A stretch of DNA of 64,000 nucleotides from CAVVST01 sp963750995 (GTDB lineage: Bacteria > Acidobacteriota > Vicinamibacteria > Vicinamibacterales > UBA2999). Positions within the stretch are counted from its first letter, which is position 1, and each line of letters begins with the position of its first letter. The stretch lies in NCBI GenBank assembly GCA_963750995.1, contig CAVVST010000005.1:992001-1056000 (forward strand), given 5' to 3'. Below the pieces are notes generated by a model. That model was not told the origin of the DNA. It did not search any database and worked only from the letters and a program-made list of their open reading frames with translations. Below, piece by piece: positions 1 through 9,618 of this stretch. The position numbers and the translations under genes were made by a program.

Positions 1-79
1 ACGCGCAGACCGCCGTCGCCATCCAGCTCTTGCCGGCGTTCGACGAGGTCCCGCCGATGAACAGCGGCTTCGCCGGCAC
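1..79 (-). CDS. cobQ: Cobyric acid synthase, N-terminal fragment
   Basis: This is a 5' gene fragment that runs off the left edge. It starts at a GTG that overlaps the btuC stop by one base (TAGTG), with GGAGG about eight bases upstream. The 26 visible codons contain the P-loop GGTSSNAGKSW, the nucleotide-binding start of CobQ/CobB-type amidotransferases. CobQ would amidate adenosylcobyrinic acid diamide to cobyric acid, which suits its place as the last visible gene of a B12 operon. CobB or another P-loop amidase of the family cannot be excluded from so few residues. Confidence 0.7.
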   Translation of the reverse strand, partial: MPAKPLFIGGTSSNAGKSWMATAVCA

Positions 80-1053
80 TATGCGCGCCTCCGAGCGAGC
101 CAGATCAAGTAGGGACCTCCGACGCACGCGGTAATCGCGCCGGCCGGCACTTCCGCCGGCGCCAGGACAACGCGGCCGAGCGCGTCGCACGATGCGAGCA
201 TCACGCCGCCGAGAAAAAAAGCGCACGGCATGAGCACACGGCCGTCGGCGGTCACGCGGGCGCGCACCAGGTGCGGCACCACCAGGCCGATGAACCCGAT
301 CGGGCCAGTCACCGCGACAGTGACAGCAGCCAGCACTGAGCCCGAAAGGTAACCGAAGCGCATCAGGCGCCGCACGTCGGTGCCCCGCGTCGCGGCCCAC
401 TGATCGCCCATCGCCACGAGGTTCCAGGCCCGCGCCTGCCGGACGATCAGGATGGCCAGCAGCGAAACGACTCCCATGAACACAGTCAGCGGACGGTAAT
501 CAATCGCGTCCAGGCTGCCGATCAGCCACCGGGCAATCGCGAACGAGGCCGACATGCCGGACAGTCCGTAGACCAGCAGAATCAGCGCTGAACATACGCT
601 GTTGATCGCGACGCCGGCGAGCAGTAATCCGAACGGCGAGATCTCGTGCTCGCGCACCGATGTGCCGAGCACGAAGAACAGCACGCACGCGGCGCCGGCG
701 ATGGCGGCCACCCAGACGGCAGACACCCCGGCGACGGCGTCCCATCCGGCCGCAATCGCAATCACGGCGCCCAGCGATGCGCCGGTGGACACGCCCAGCG
801 TGTACGGCGTCGCCAGCGCATCGCGCAGCATCGCCTGGAAGACACACCCGCCGAGCGCCAGCGCCGCGCCCGCGAACAGCCCGAGCAGCGTGCGCGAGAG
901 GCGCAGCTGCACCAGGATCGACCAGTCGGGCGCCTCGCGCGCGAGGACGCGCGACAGATCGAGCGGCGACGGTCCGGCAAACGGCAGCAGCACGGCTGCC
1001 GCGACGAACGCCGCCGCCGACAGCCACACCCATCGTCGTGTGCGTCTATCCAT
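79..1053 (-). CDS. btuC: BtuC-like vitamin B12 ABC transporter permease
   Basis: A 324-residue FecCD/BtuC-family inner-membrane permease. It has about ten hydrophobic segments and the family motif GPIGFIGLVVPHLVR near residues 250-265, which contacts the ATPase. The length is typical of the family. It should move cobalamin delivered by BtuF across the inner membrane. Its ATG lies inside the end of the upstream ATPase gene (8-base overlap), so translation is probably coupled. Substrate assignment rests on the riboswitch-led operon rather than on the permease itself. Confidence 0.88.
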   Translation of the reverse strand: MDRRTRRWVWLSAAAFVAAAVLLPFAGPSPLDLSRVLAREAPDWSILVQLRLSRTLLGLFAGAALALGGCVFQAMLRDALATPYTLGVSTGASLGAVIAIAAGWDAVAGVSAVWVAAIAGAACVLFFVLGTSVREHEISPFGLLLAGVAINSVCSALILLVYGLSGMSASFAIARWLIGSLDAIDYRPLTVFMGVVSLLAILIVRQARAWNLVAMGDQWAATRGTDVRRLMRFGYLSGSVLAAVTVAVTGPIGFIGLVVPHLVRARVTADGRVLMPCAFFLGGVMLASCDALGRVVLAPAEVPAGAITACVGGPYLIWLARRRA

Positions 1054-1818
1054 GCGCGGTCAGCGGTAGCAGATGCGCGCGCGCCCGTCGGATGTGACCA
1101 CCCGCTCGAGCCGCGTCGAGAAATACGGCAGCCAGTCGGTCCGCCTCGGCCGCATCGGCCATGGGCAGGTCGCACACGATGGTGCGGCCGCTGAGGACAA
1201 TCAGCCGCGAGCAGAATTCGAGCGCGAGGTTCAGGTCGTGCGAGACGGCCATGCACAGGACGCCGGCCGCGGCCTGTCGCTGCAGCAGCTCGAAGCAGTT
1301 CAGCTGCTGATCGATGTCGAGAAACGCGGCCGGCTCGTCGAGCAGCATCACCCGCGGTTGCTGCGCCAGGCAGGCGGCCAGGAAGACGCGCTGGCGTTCC
1401 CCCCGCTCAGTGTCGTCACGCGGCGATCGCGGAACGCGATGCAGCCGCACTCCGCCATCGCCGCATCCACCGCCTGCCGATCGTCGTCGGATTCGAACCA
1501 TCGATCTGCGTGCGGGTACCGGCCCATCATCACCAGTTGCTCGACCGATAGCGGGCCGTGCACGTGAACCGCCTGAGGGAGGTGAGCGATGGTGCGCGCC
1601 CGATCACGAGCCGTCCACTGTGGCAGCGGACGTCCGTCGAGCATGATGCTGCCCTCGGCAGGGGCGCGTAGTCCCGCGACGAGGTCCATCAGCGTGCTCT
1701 TGCCCGCGCCGTTTCGTCCCATCAGGGCAATGAACTCGCCCGGCTCGGCCGCGAACGTGACGCGCTCGACAATCGGCGTGGCGCCCACCCGCCATCCGGC
1801 GTTACGGACACTCAGCAC
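1046..1818 (-). CDS. btuD: BtuD-like cobalamin ABC transporter ATPase (frameshifted)
   Basis: Start is GTG. The first frame encodes a Walker A (GRNGAGKST, about residues 34-42) and a Q-loop region up to the start of the signature. After a run of six C on the plus strand (1399-1404) the reading continues one frame over with GERQRVFLAACLAQQP, Walker B MLLDEPAAFLD and the H-loop SHDLN. Restoring one G in the homopolymer rebuilds an intact LSGGERQR signature, so this is a single 256-residue-class ATPase. It is annotated as one gene; sequencing error in the run is more likely than decay because all flanking operon genes are well preserved. Confidence 0.82.
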
Positions 1819-1821
1819 GCG

Positions 1822-2703
1822 CTACCGGCCCCCGGCCGCGGCCAGCCAACGCGCCAGCGTGTCCGCCGCCTCGACCACCCGCGGACCTGGAACGACGAAG
1901 GCGTCGCTCGTCACGGCATGGACGGCGCCGGCCTGCGCCGCCCGCACGTGCATCTGCTGCCGCCAGAGGCGCTCGGTCGTCGGCTGCCGCCGTCGATGCT
2001 CCGCCTCGGTCTCACCCATGTCGCCCGCATCGACAACGACGTCGGGGTCGAGCCGAATCACCGTCTCCATCGAGACGCGCGGATACTCCGGCAGGCGCGG
2101 ATCGTCGAGCACGTTGATGCCGCCGGCGATCTTCACGAGATCGTTCAGGTACGAGCCGCGGCCGACGGCGATCAGATCGCCAAGCGTTCCGGGCTGGCGG
2201 CCGACGATGACCAGGACCCTCTTCGGCGCCCGAGTCGCGGCCGATCGCTGCACCGCGGCCAAGCGGGCCTCGATGTCGGCAATGAGGCGTGCCGCCCGGT
2301 CAGCCGCGCCAGCTGCCGCGCCAATCGCGCGGATGGACGAATAGACGCCCGCCAATGTACCGCGATCCACGGTGATCGATGCGATATCCAGCGCCGCCAA
2401 CTGCTGCGGCACGGTATGCGGACCGGCATGGACGATGACCAGGTCGGGTCGCAGCCGCGCGATCAGTTCCGCGTCGGGCCGCATGAAGCTGCCGACTTTC
2501 GGTAACCGCAGCGCCGCCTCCGGATACCGGCAGTAGGTCGACACGCCGACGACGCGGTCGCCGAGGCCGAGCGCGAAGAGCGTTTCGGTGATGCTGGGCG
2601 AGGTCGACACCAGCCGCGCCGGATCGGCGGCGTTGACCGGAAGCGCACACAGCCACAGCATCGCCGCGCAGGCGGCGGCGACCTTTACCAGGCGCGCGAC
2701 CAT
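1822..2703 (-). CDS. btuF: BtuF-like periplasmic cobalamin-binding protein
   Basis: The chosen start is the ATG giving MVARLVKVAAACAAML, a clear Sec signal peptide ending near ALPVNA. A longer open frame upstream has no signal peptide and would overlap the adenosyltransferase gene further. The mature part begins with RLVSTSPSITETLFALG and contains DRVVGVSTYCRYPEA and PDLVI, typical of TroA/BtuF helical-backbone binding proteins. It should capture B12 in the periplasm and hand it to BtuCD. The gene ends three bases before the ATPase GTG start and overlaps the upstream gene by 19 bases. Confidence 0.87.
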   Translation of the reverse strand: MVARLVKVAAACAAMLWLCALPVNAADPARLVSTSPSITETLFALGLGDRVVGVSTYCRYPEAALRLPKVGSFMRPDAELIARLRPDLVIVHAGPHTVPQQLAALDIASITVDRGTLAGVYSSIRAIGAAAGAADRAARLIADIEARLAAVQRSAATRAPKRVLVIVGRQPGTLGDLIAVGRGSYLNDLVKIAGGINVLDDPRLPEYPRVSMETVIRLDPDVVVDAGDMGETEAEHRRRQPTTERLWRQQMHVRAAQAGAVHAVTSDAFVVPGPRVVEAADTLARWLAAAGGR

Positions 2704-3266
2704 CTGTTCCCGTCCTTGCCGGTCTGGGTCCGGAGCGATGAGTTCACCCCGGCGTCGAGCTCCAGCTTGCGCGCAAACAGCCACAGGAGATCGGACAATC
2801 GGTTCAGGTAGCCCAGGATCGACGGCTGAACGGCCTCACCCGACTCGTGCAGGCGCACCACACCGCGCTCGGCGCGGCGGCAGATCGTCCGCGCCAGGTT
2901 GAACGCCGCGGCGGTGCGGTGATCGCCGGGAAGCGACCAGTCAGACAACATCCCCTCGATCGCTTCGAGCCGGTGGACTTCGGCGGTCAGCCACTCCACC
3001 GCCTCGGCAGCGATCACCACCTGCGGCTTGGGACTCTGAGGAGGCGTCGCCAGCGATGATCCGATCTTGAAGAGCTCGGTCTGGATGCTGCGCGTGAACT
3101 CGCCGATCGCCTGGTCGTCGCAGATCGATCGTGCGAAGCCGAGAGCCGCGTTCAGCTCGTCGACGCCGCCGTAGGCGTCGACGCGAACCGATCCCTTCGA
3201 GACGCGGATGCCACCCGCAAGGCCGGTCTCTCCTCCATCTCCGCGTGTCGTCGCAATGCTGCCCAT
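2685..3266 (-). CDS. PduO-type ATP:cob(I)alamin adenosyltransferase
   Basis: This 193-residue protein has the PduO/MMAB family landmarks: TRGDGGETGL near residues 7-16 (ATP-binding), a conserved SVRVDAYGGVDELNAALGFAR block, and RTICRRAERGVV with YLNRLSDLLWLFAR toward the C-terminus. It transfers the 5'-deoxyadenosyl group from ATP to reduced cobalamin, producing the coenzyme form. An AAGAGG ribosome site precedes the ATG. Position between btuB and btuF means imported corrinoid is adenosylated by a product of the same transcript. Confidence 0.93.
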   Translation of the reverse strand: MGSIATTRGDGGETGLAGGIRVSKGSVRVDAYGGVDELNAALGFARSICDDQAIGEFTRSIQTELFKIGSSLATPPQSPKPQVVIAAEAVEWLTAEVHRLEAIEGMLSDWSLPGDHRTAAAFNLARTICRRAERGVVRLHESGEAVQPSILGYLNRLSDLLWLFARKLELDAGVNSSLRTQTGKDGNRWSRAW

Positions 3267-3293
3267 GCGTGTCGTCCTCTTGAAATACGCCGC

Positions 3294-5589
3294 CTACCTA
3301 CCCAGCTGATACTTCAGCGTGACGCCAACCCCCTGCAGGGGGAAGCCCTTCTTCTCGTAGTAATAGCGATCGAACAGGTTGTTCACGCTGAGCAGCACGG
3401 CATGCTGCGCGTGCACTCGGTACATCGCGCTCAGGTCGACCACGACGAAATCCGGATAGTCGACGACCGGCGAGCCGGCCACGTTGAAGTCCTGGTCCTG
3501 CCGGCCGTGAACGTAGCGAGCCGAGAGGCGGCTCGAAAGCGCCCCGATATCGAGATCCAGGCCAGCGCGGACGGTATCGGTCGCAACGTTCAGGATATTC
3601 CGCTCGCCGGTCGTGGGCAGTTGCTCCCGCCGGGCGAAGTAATGCGTCGCGTTGCCGAACAGGCTGATGATCGGGCTGAGGCGATGCGTGACGTCGACAT
3701 CCAGGCCGGAAATGCGCGCGCCGAGACTGTTCACGGCGGTGAGGACAATCGGGTCCGGTGGCGGCGGATTGCTGAGCAGGACGTTCGAGACCACGCGATC
3801 CTTCACCGACGTGCGGAAATACGTGACGTCAACCAGCGACGAGGTCGCCAGGACTTCGACGCCGACGTCGCCGCTGATGCTGTGCTCCGGCCTGAGATCG
3901 GGGTTGCCCTGGTTGATCTGGGTTCGTCCGCCGACGATGTTCGTGGTGTAGCCGGTCAGCGCGCTGGCATCAGCCGGCACGAACGCGCGTCCAGCGGTCG
4001 CATGCAGGCGAACGCTGTCGATAACCTGCTGCTTGATCCCGACGCTCGGATTGAACACCGTAAACGTCGTCGTCGACGGCGTGAAGTTGGTCTTGAACGG
4101 CGTCTCCACTGTCTCGACGGCAATCCGGTCGATCCGTCCACCCGCCGAGACGACCGTCCGCCCCTCCGACAGACGCAAGGTGTTCTCCGCGTAGAGGCCG
4201 ACGGTGTTCTTCCGGCTGTTCGCGGAAAACGGCGCCAGCGGATCGCCGGTCCGGGCGTACGAGCGGCTCTCGCTGCTGGCGCGCTCGACGTCGAGGCCGA
4301 TCAGCAGGCTGCTGGCGTTCGACCAGCTCCACGCGTCTCGTACCTGGACGCCGTTCCAGCCAAGCGCGTTTTCGAACGTCAAGTACGGCAGGTACGGCTG
4401 GTCGAGTGGGTTGGTTGTGGTGACGTTGAGCGTGTGGTTCTGTTCGTCGGCGGTGTAGAACGTGCCAGACAGGAGATGACGGGCGAGCGGTCCAGACACG
4501 CGGAGGTCGGCGGCGGCGTGTTCGAGATCCTTCCGTCCCTGCGAGGTGAGGCCGGCAAACACGTCGCCAGGCGTGTTGATGTCCTTGCCCCGATACATGC
4601 TGACGCGCCCATCCACGCGCCACGCCTTCGCCAGGTCGAGTCCCGCGCGCGCCGAGCCGTCGTAGGTACGGTAGCTGGTGGCCGGTCTCACGACCCCGTT
4701 GCCCATTCGGAAGTCGTCACGCTGGTTGAAGGCCGTACCGTTGACGTCGAAGTCGACGCGCGGCCCCAGGCTGCCTCCCGCGTGGCCGCCGAGCTCGGAC
4801 GTGTGGTATCGGCCGAAGGCGATGCGGCCGCCGCCAGCAACGGGGCCTCGCGAACGGCGCGTGATGACGTTGACGACCCCGCCCATAGCCGACGCGCCAT
4901 AGATCGACGACGCCGGCCCCTTGAGCACCTCGATCCGCTCGACGCCGTCGAGCATGAGCGTCGACAGGTTGGTCACGCCCGACGGCCGGCCGTCGATCGA
5001 GCAGCAGCGATCGCTTGTTCAGGCCCGAGGTCTCCGGACGGAACCCGCGGATGCCGATGCCGGACAGCACGCCGCTGTACTGGACCACCTCGACGCCGGA
5101 GTTCTTCTTCAGCACGTCGGTGATATCGGCGGCGACGCTGCGCTCGATGTCTCGTCGATCGATCAGCTCGATCTTCTGAGGTGTCTCCGCCAGGCGTGTC
5201 TCCGTACGGCGACCGGTGACGACCATGCTCTCGACCAGGCCCGCCACGTCCATGACCAGTCGAACCGGCGGGACCTCGCCGCCTTGCGGGATGTCGATCA
5301 ACACACGCGCGCGCTCGAACAATGGCATCGCCGCTTCCACTTCGTAGCGGCCGGGGGCAAGGGACGCCAACGAAAACGACCCGTCGGCCGCGGTTGTCCC
5401 GGCGGCGACGACGGACCCGCCTGGGGTGCGAACGGTCACCGACGCGCCGGCGATCGCGCCCCCGAGCGCGTCGGCGACGACACCGGCGAGCGGTGTCTGG
5501 GCCCGCGCGGGCGCGACAGGCGACACGACGAGCAGGAACGAGAGAACTATGAGATGGCAGACACGAATGGACGGAGCTGGGCTGGACAT
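3294..5589 (-). CDS. btuB: TonB-dependent cobalamin receptor BtuB (frameshifted)
   Basis: The start is placed at the ATG giving MSSPAPSIRVCHLIVL, a signal peptide ending in ARAQ, with GGAG upstream. A CarboxypepD_reg-like beta domain (about residues 31-110) is followed by a plug domain (GIGIRGFRPE, later EVLKGPASSIYGASAMGG) and a long beta barrel ending YQLGR. Near base 4998 the frame shifts by one base between RSLLL and IDGRPSGVTN; joining the frames restores the standard plug sequence. The product should import cobalamin across the outer membrane with TonB energy. It is the first gene after the riboswitch. Confidence 0.85.
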
Positions 5590-5630
5590 CGTTTCTGTTC
5601 TCCGCAGAAAACGGTGTGAACGGCCCTTAC

Positions 5631-5855
5631 GGTAGGTCTCCTGGCTCGGAGGGTGCGAAAGCTTGCCCGCCATGGCGCTGAACGCGCGACGGCTGGATCT
5701 TCGCAGCCCGCTTCACCTTCCCCGGCGTGCGGCGCCGAGTGGTTATCGAAGCGGGACGCCCTCACTCACAGTGGCGGAACCGCGCCGGACTTGCACCGGA
5801 CTTCCCTGTCATGCCCGACATGGGCGACCGAAGGGAGACACGGTTGTATCACTGG
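5631..5855 (-). promoter_or_regulatory. Cobalamin (AdoCbl-class) riboswitch
   Basis: Read on the minus strand, the leader contains GGGAAGTCCGGTGCAAGTCC, then GCGGTTCCGCCACTG (the B12-box region) and ends with GCCAGGAGACCTACC, all hallmarks of cobalamin riboswitches in the right order and spacing. The aptamer ends about 40 bases before the btuB start, so ligand binding can occlude translation or cause termination. Boundaries are approximate. It explains regulation of the whole btuB-to-cobQ transcript: high cobalamin should switch it off. Confidence 0.93.
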
Positions 5856-5932
5856 TGGCGGTTGGTTGCAACGTGTCCCGGCGAAAACGGAGTAGGATCC
5901 GTGCCGACTAGGAGGCACCTAGGAGGATCGAC

Positions 5933-6679
5933 ATGACTACCCGGTTCGCGACGGTTGGCGTTCTGTTCACAGCCGTTGCCTTGTTGCCCGTCACGCTGTG
6001 GGCACAGAAAGGAGACCTCACTCACGAACACGCGGCGACGCCCAGCGCGGAAGTTGGTTTCGGTGTCCTGGCACTCGCTCCGATCGGTCCGCCACCCTGC
6101 GTGCAGGTGACGGTCCCTGGAGGTGACGCCATCGGCGGCCCGACCGATCCATGCGCCTACAAACTTCACCATCTCATTCCTGAAGAAGTCACGATCTTCA
6201 AAGGCGGCGAGGTGACGTTCCAGGTGCATGGCGGCGGTCACGGGTTGGCGATCTATGAAGTCAGCAAGGACACCACCCGCGACGAACTCGGACAGTTCCT
6301 GTGTCCGGGCATGGACCCGTCGGAGATCCCCAATCTTCTGGACCACCGCTGCACACCTGCAAGCGTTGGCGGCATCGGCGGGACCAACGCCGCAGCCGAA
6401 CACGTGATTGCCGACGGCAAGGGCGACGTCGTGATCGTCGCGGCGCCGCAGCCGGCCGGTACCAACGTGCATCCCACCAATCGTGTGTGGTACGAACCTG
6501 GTCGTTTGATGTCCGCGGGAGGGCAGCAGTTTCTCAACGGCGGCACCACCGTGGCCAACGGCCAGTTGATCACCTACGCGTTCCTCAAGACCGGCCGCTA
6601 TCTCGTGATCTGCATCAACCGGTCGCATCTTCTCAACGACTGGATGTTCGGGTTCGTCAACGTGGTCGGAGGGAACTGA
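5933..6679 (+). CDS. Secreted cupredoxin-like protein
   Basis: A 248-residue protein with a Sec signal peptide (cleavage near LWAQ) and a strong AGGAGG site six bases before ATG. GGEVTFQVHGGGHGLAI in the middle and a C-terminal C-N4-H-N5-M arrangement (CINRSHLLNDWM) resemble a type-1 copper site (His...Cys...His...Met). A periplasmic electron-carrier or copper-binding role is inferred from this only. It is divergent from the B12 operon and shares the 5.9 kb intergenic region with the riboswitch. Confidence 0.6.
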   Translation: MTTRFATVGVLFTAVALLPVTLWAQKGDLTHEHAATPSAEVGFGVLALAPIGPPPCVQVTVPGGDAIGGPTDPCAYKLHHLIPEEVTIFKGGEVTFQVHGGGHGLAIYEVSKDTTRDELGQFLCPGMDPSEIPNLLDHRCTPASVGGIGGTNAAAEHVIADGKGDVVIVAAPQPAGTNVHPTNRVWYEPGRLMSAGGQQFLNGGTTVANGQLITYAFLKTGRYLVICINRSHLLNDWMFGFVNVVGGN

Positions 6680-6737
6680 ATCGCGGTTCGCCGCCGGCGA
6701 CCGTTCCCTCGTCGTGGGGAACGGTCGGGGCGGCGAA

Positions 6738-7010
6738 TCAGTACTCGGCGAAGGCGTCGTCAGGGAAGCAGTAGAGCCATCGTTCGCCGCGCTCCGCGGA
6801 CGCGACCACCGGGTGCGAGACGGCGCGCGCATGTTTGCTGGCGTGGCGGTTCGGCGAGGAATCGCAGCAGAGCGTGACGCCGCACGCCTGGCAGGTGCGA
6901 AGGTGGACCCATTTCGCGCCGATCTTCACACACTCCTCGCACTCGTGCGCCCGCGCCGTCTTGACAGTCTCTATCGCCGAGATGTGCGCACAGCCTCCGT
7001 CCATGCCCAC
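6738..7010 (-). CDS. UBP-type zinc finger protein
   Basis: A 90-residue protein made almost entirely of a zf-UBP domain. Ordered ligands are CAH near residue 7, CEECVKIGAKWVHLRTC, CGVTLCCD and a His-rich stretch HASKHARAVSHPV. Stand-alone bacterial proteins of this family are common, but their partners are unknown because bacteria lack ubiquitin. The initiator could be either of two nearby ATG codons (MGMDGG). No operon partner is evident. Confidence 0.85.
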   Translation of the reverse strand: MGMDGGCAHISAIETVKTARAHECEECVKIGAKWVHLRTCQACGVTLCCDSSPNRHASKHARAVSHPVVASAERGERWLYCFPDDAFAEY

Positions 7011-7163
7011 AAACGTACATCACTCCGCAACTCGAGGCCAGCACCTGGCGATGCGAGAGGCCCGACGCTGCGAACGTGTGCAGGCTAGAATGCGCGAATC
7101 CGGTATCTGCTCGACGTCGCGTTCGACCAGGGGAGTCACCTGATCCGGCGTCCACGCGAGATC

Positions 7164-7292
7164 GTGGTCGAGGAAGACGCGGCCGGTCTGCACAGCGTCG
7201 CGGTCGTCGATCACGACGGAGCGCGGCAGCTGGTCAGGATGAAGCAGCCGCTGTTGCTGCCTCCGGCGAATGCGCCGGCAGCGACGCGTTAA
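7164..7292 (+). CDS. Possible small ORF, start unclear
   Basis: A stretch from about 7101 reads as protein-like sequence (RYLLDVAFDQGSH, then VVEEDAAGLHSVAVVDHDG) and stops at 7292. No ATG is in frame; the first acceptable start is the GTG at 7164, so the reading frame may be the tail of a gene whose beginning was lost or frameshifted. I do not recognise it. The antisense frame is less protein-like. Confidence 0.25.
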   Translation: MVEEDAAGLHSVAVVDHDGARQLVRMKQPLLLPPANAPAATR

Positions 7293-7308
7293 TGCCGCAG
7301 CCCTGCTG

Positions 7309-7608
7309 TTACGTCCCGAGCAGGAACCGGCACTCCTGGAACTTCGCAGCAGCCGAGTGGTCGGGCCCGGTGCGGACGACTTTGGCGCTGAAGAACAACC
7401 GCCCTGCCGCGATCGACTGGATTGGAATCGGTGACGACAGGATGACTTCGACGTCCTGTCCGACGCGGAGGTCGGCCGGCGCGAACATCACCCCGGATTC
7501 GCTGATATTCCGGACGCGGCCGGACAGCCATTCGTCATCTCCCGGCCTCCGATAGGAAATCGGGACCGACATCAGCAGCCGTTGCGCGCGCCGCGTTTCC
7601 ATCCGCAT
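7309..7608 (-). CDS. PilZ-domain protein
   Basis: A 99-residue single-domain protein in the chosen reading. RRAQRLLMSVPISYR supplies the RxxxR part of a PilZ c-di-GMP site, and GRVRNISESGVMFAP matches the (D/N)xSxxG motif. It would act as a c-di-GMP-responsive module. No Shine-Dalgarno marks any of the candidate starts (7608, 7650 or further upstream); the shortest start that keeps the whole domain was taken. It faces away from the next gene, sharing a roughly 170-base divergent region. Confidence 0.72.
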   Translation of the reverse strand: MRMETRRAQRLLMSVPISYRRPGDDEWLSGRVRNISESGVMFAPADLRVGQDVEVILSSPIPIQSIAAGRLFFSAKVVRTGPDHSAAAKFQECRFLLGT

Positions 7609-7694
7609 GCGGTCGAATACTGCGGCAATCGGCGGCCTCGCGCAACTCATAAATGACCGGTGTCGGATCGGTAATTGGCCGATCTCGAAACGGC

Positions 7695-7724
7695 TTGACT
7701 CCGCCGCCGGTTGGGCACCATCAT
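7695..7724 (+). promoter_or_regulatory. Candidate sigma70 promoter for the hydrolase gene
   Basis: TTGACT at 7695-7700 is followed after 18 bases by CATCAT at 7719-7724, roughly 50 bases before the GTG start at 7778. The -35 box is close to consensus and the -10 box is weak. Expression context is inferred only. Confidence 0.35.
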
Positions 7725-7777
7725 CCGCGCGGGACGAAAGCGCGGGGGAGAGAACGCTTTTACGAAGGGAGGCCACT

Positions 7778-8648
7778 GTGGATCCGACCAGACGCAGCCT
7801 GCTGAAAGCGGGCGCGGCGGCAGCGGCGGCCGGCATGGCCGCGGCCCGCGCGTTCGCGCAACAGCGCACCGGGCAAGAAAGCGGCGATGTCGTTCTACGA
7901 AAAAGGCGACGTTCGCATCCACTACGAAGAGGCCGGCGCCGGGTTCCCGTTGCTGCTGATCGCCGGCGGCGGCCTGAATTCGACGATCGCCGGCCTGCAC
8001 CGCGGCGATCCGTTCAACCCGTTCACGGAGTTCAAGGGCGAGTACCGCTGCATCGCGTCTGACCTGCGCAACGCCAATGGCGGCCAGTCCTCCGGCCCGC
8101 TCGAGATCGACCGGCCGTGGGATTCGTACACCGATGACCATCTCGGGCTGATGGATCATCTGCGCATCGACAAGTTCATGGTGATGGGCTTCTGCATCGG
8201 CGGCCCCTTCATCTGGAACCTCCTGAAGCGAGCCCCTGATCGCGTGGTCGCGGCGGTGCTGGCGCAGCCCAGCGGGTCACGCCCGGAAGCGCGCGACCTT
8301 TTCTACGAAAACAACATGAAGGGCTGGGGTCCCGAACTGGTCAAGCGCCGCCCCGAGATCACGATGGCGATGGTCGACCGCTTCGTGACGAAGATGTACC
8401 GGACCAATCCCGACTTCGTCTTCACGGTCACCCGCGACTTCGTGCGTTCGTGCCAGACGCCGGTCCTGATCCTGCCGGACGACATCCCGGCGCACCCGTA
8501 TGCGGTCGCCATGGAAGCCGCGATGCTGGCGCCGAAGGCCGAAGTCAGCATGTTCCCGTGGAAGGAGCCGAAGGAGCGGATTCCGCTCGCCGTGCGCCAG
8601 ATACGGTCGTTCCTGCGGGCGCACCGGACGGTCGCCGCGGCAAGCTGA
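7778..8648 (+). CDS. Tat-exported alpha/beta hydrolase (frameshifted signal)
   Basis: GTG start after GGGAGG encodes MDPTRRSLLKAG with an alanine-rich core and FAQQ, a twin-arginine signal. One extra base near 7874 then puts the mature enzyme in another frame, which continues MSFYEKGDVRIHYEEAG for 253 residues to the stop. The hydrolase part has the oxyanion region LLLIAGGG and a nucleophile-elbow-like GFCIGG, where Cys replaces the usual Ser. Substrate is unknown. Reading only the inner ATG at 7887 would lose the signal peptide. Confidence 0.75.
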
Positions 8649-8691
8649 GGATTGACGTTACGTGCGACCCTGGTCGCATTGAAGGGAGACG

Positions 8692-9582
8692 TCAGCTCTC
8701 GATGGCTGACAGATCGAGTCGGCCAAGACGCGCTGGATCAGCCAGGATGTCGATCTCAACGACCTTCCCGCCGGCAATCGTGAAGCCGAGCACGGCAAAC
8801 ACGCGGCCGTCGGGGCGGCGCGACACACACCCAAGATGGCCGTTGACGAGGACGAGCTGATTGGACAGACCGCTCCTCGAGAACGTCGCGGCCTGCGCGG
8901 CGACGGCGCTCGCCCCTCGCACGACCCGTGACAGGCCCGCGAGCGCACCGCCATCAGCCCGCAGCACGATATCCGGATCGAGCACAGCCACCAGACGCTC
9001 GAAATCGCCGTCCTGAGCGGCTGCCATGAACGCATCGACGACGCGCCGCTGCTGACGCACGTCGGGGTCAGCGTTCGGGGCTCGGCTCTGGACGCGACGC
9101 CGCGCGCGGCTGGCGAGCTGACGCGCCGCAACGGCGGAGCGGTCCACAATCGGCGCGATCTCGTCGAACGTCAGGGCGAACACGTCGTGCAGCACGAACG
9201 CGAGTCGTTCCGCCGGCTCGAGCGTCTCCAGCACCACGAGGAGCGCGAGTCCGACCGAGTCCGCGAGCATCGCATCGGACTCCGGATCCCGGTCGGCGCG
9301 GGTGATCACCGGATCGGGTACGTGCGTGGCATTCTCACCCAGGGGATCCTCCCGGCGCGATGTCCGCGTCCGCAACATGTCCAGGCACACGCGCGCGACG
9401 ACGGTCGTGAGCCACGCGCGCAGGTTCTCGACGTCGCTGACATCGGTCCGGCCGAGTCGAATCCAGCTTTCCTGGACCGCATCCTCTGCTTCGCTCGCCG
9501 ACCCGAGCATCCGGTACGCCACGGCGCGCAAATGCGCCCGGTGCCGTTCGAACTCTTCGGCGAGCCGCTCAGGTGTGGTCAT
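8692..9582 (-). CDS. ECF41-family RNA polymerase sigma factor with SnoaL-like C-domain
   Basis: The 296-residue protein has sigma2 (LRAVAYRMLGSASEAEDAVQ), sigma4 (FALTFDEIAPIVDRS) and a C-terminal NTF2/SnoaL-like extension (residues about 185-296) carrying an NG..G-like LVNGHLG and a terminal DPARLGRLDLS. This architecture is the ECF41 type, in which the fused domain modulates activity instead of an anti-sigma factor. ECF41 genes usually sit by a small oxidoreductase or isomerase-like gene; here the divergent neighbour is a VOC protein. Confidence 0.9.
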   Translation of the reverse strand: MTTPERLAEEFERHRAHLRAVAYRMLGSASEAEDAVQESWIRLGRTDVSDVENLRAWLTTVVARVCLDMLRTRTSRREDPLGENATHVPDPVITRADRDPESDAMLADSVGLALLVVLETLEPAERLAFVLHDVFALTFDEIAPIVDRSAVAARQLASRARRRVQSRAPNADPDVRQQRRVVDAFMAAAQDGDFERLVAVLDPDIVLRADGGALAGLSRVVRGASAVAAQAATFSRSGLSNQLVLVNGHLGCVSRRPDGRVFAVLGFTIAGGKVVEIDILADPARLGRLDLSAIES

Positions 9583-9583
9583 C

Positions 9584-9610
9584 CGTCACACTTCTCCCTC
9601 GCAGTCCGTC
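9584..9610 (+). promoter_or_regulatory. ECF41-type promoter for the VOC gene
   Basis: CGTCACA (9584-9590), 16 bases, then CGTC (9607-9610). As I recall it, the published ECF41 consensus is TGTCACA near -35 and CGTC near -10 with about this spacing. Transcription would start near 9617 and give a 5' leader of about 45 bases before the VOC ATG. Confidence 0.68.
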
Positions 9611-9618
9611 ATGGTAGT

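Noticed and set aside
3402..5123. 573-residue plus-strand ORF
   Set aside because: Antisense shadow of btuB; no ribosome site, and the composition is dominated by codon-mirror residues.
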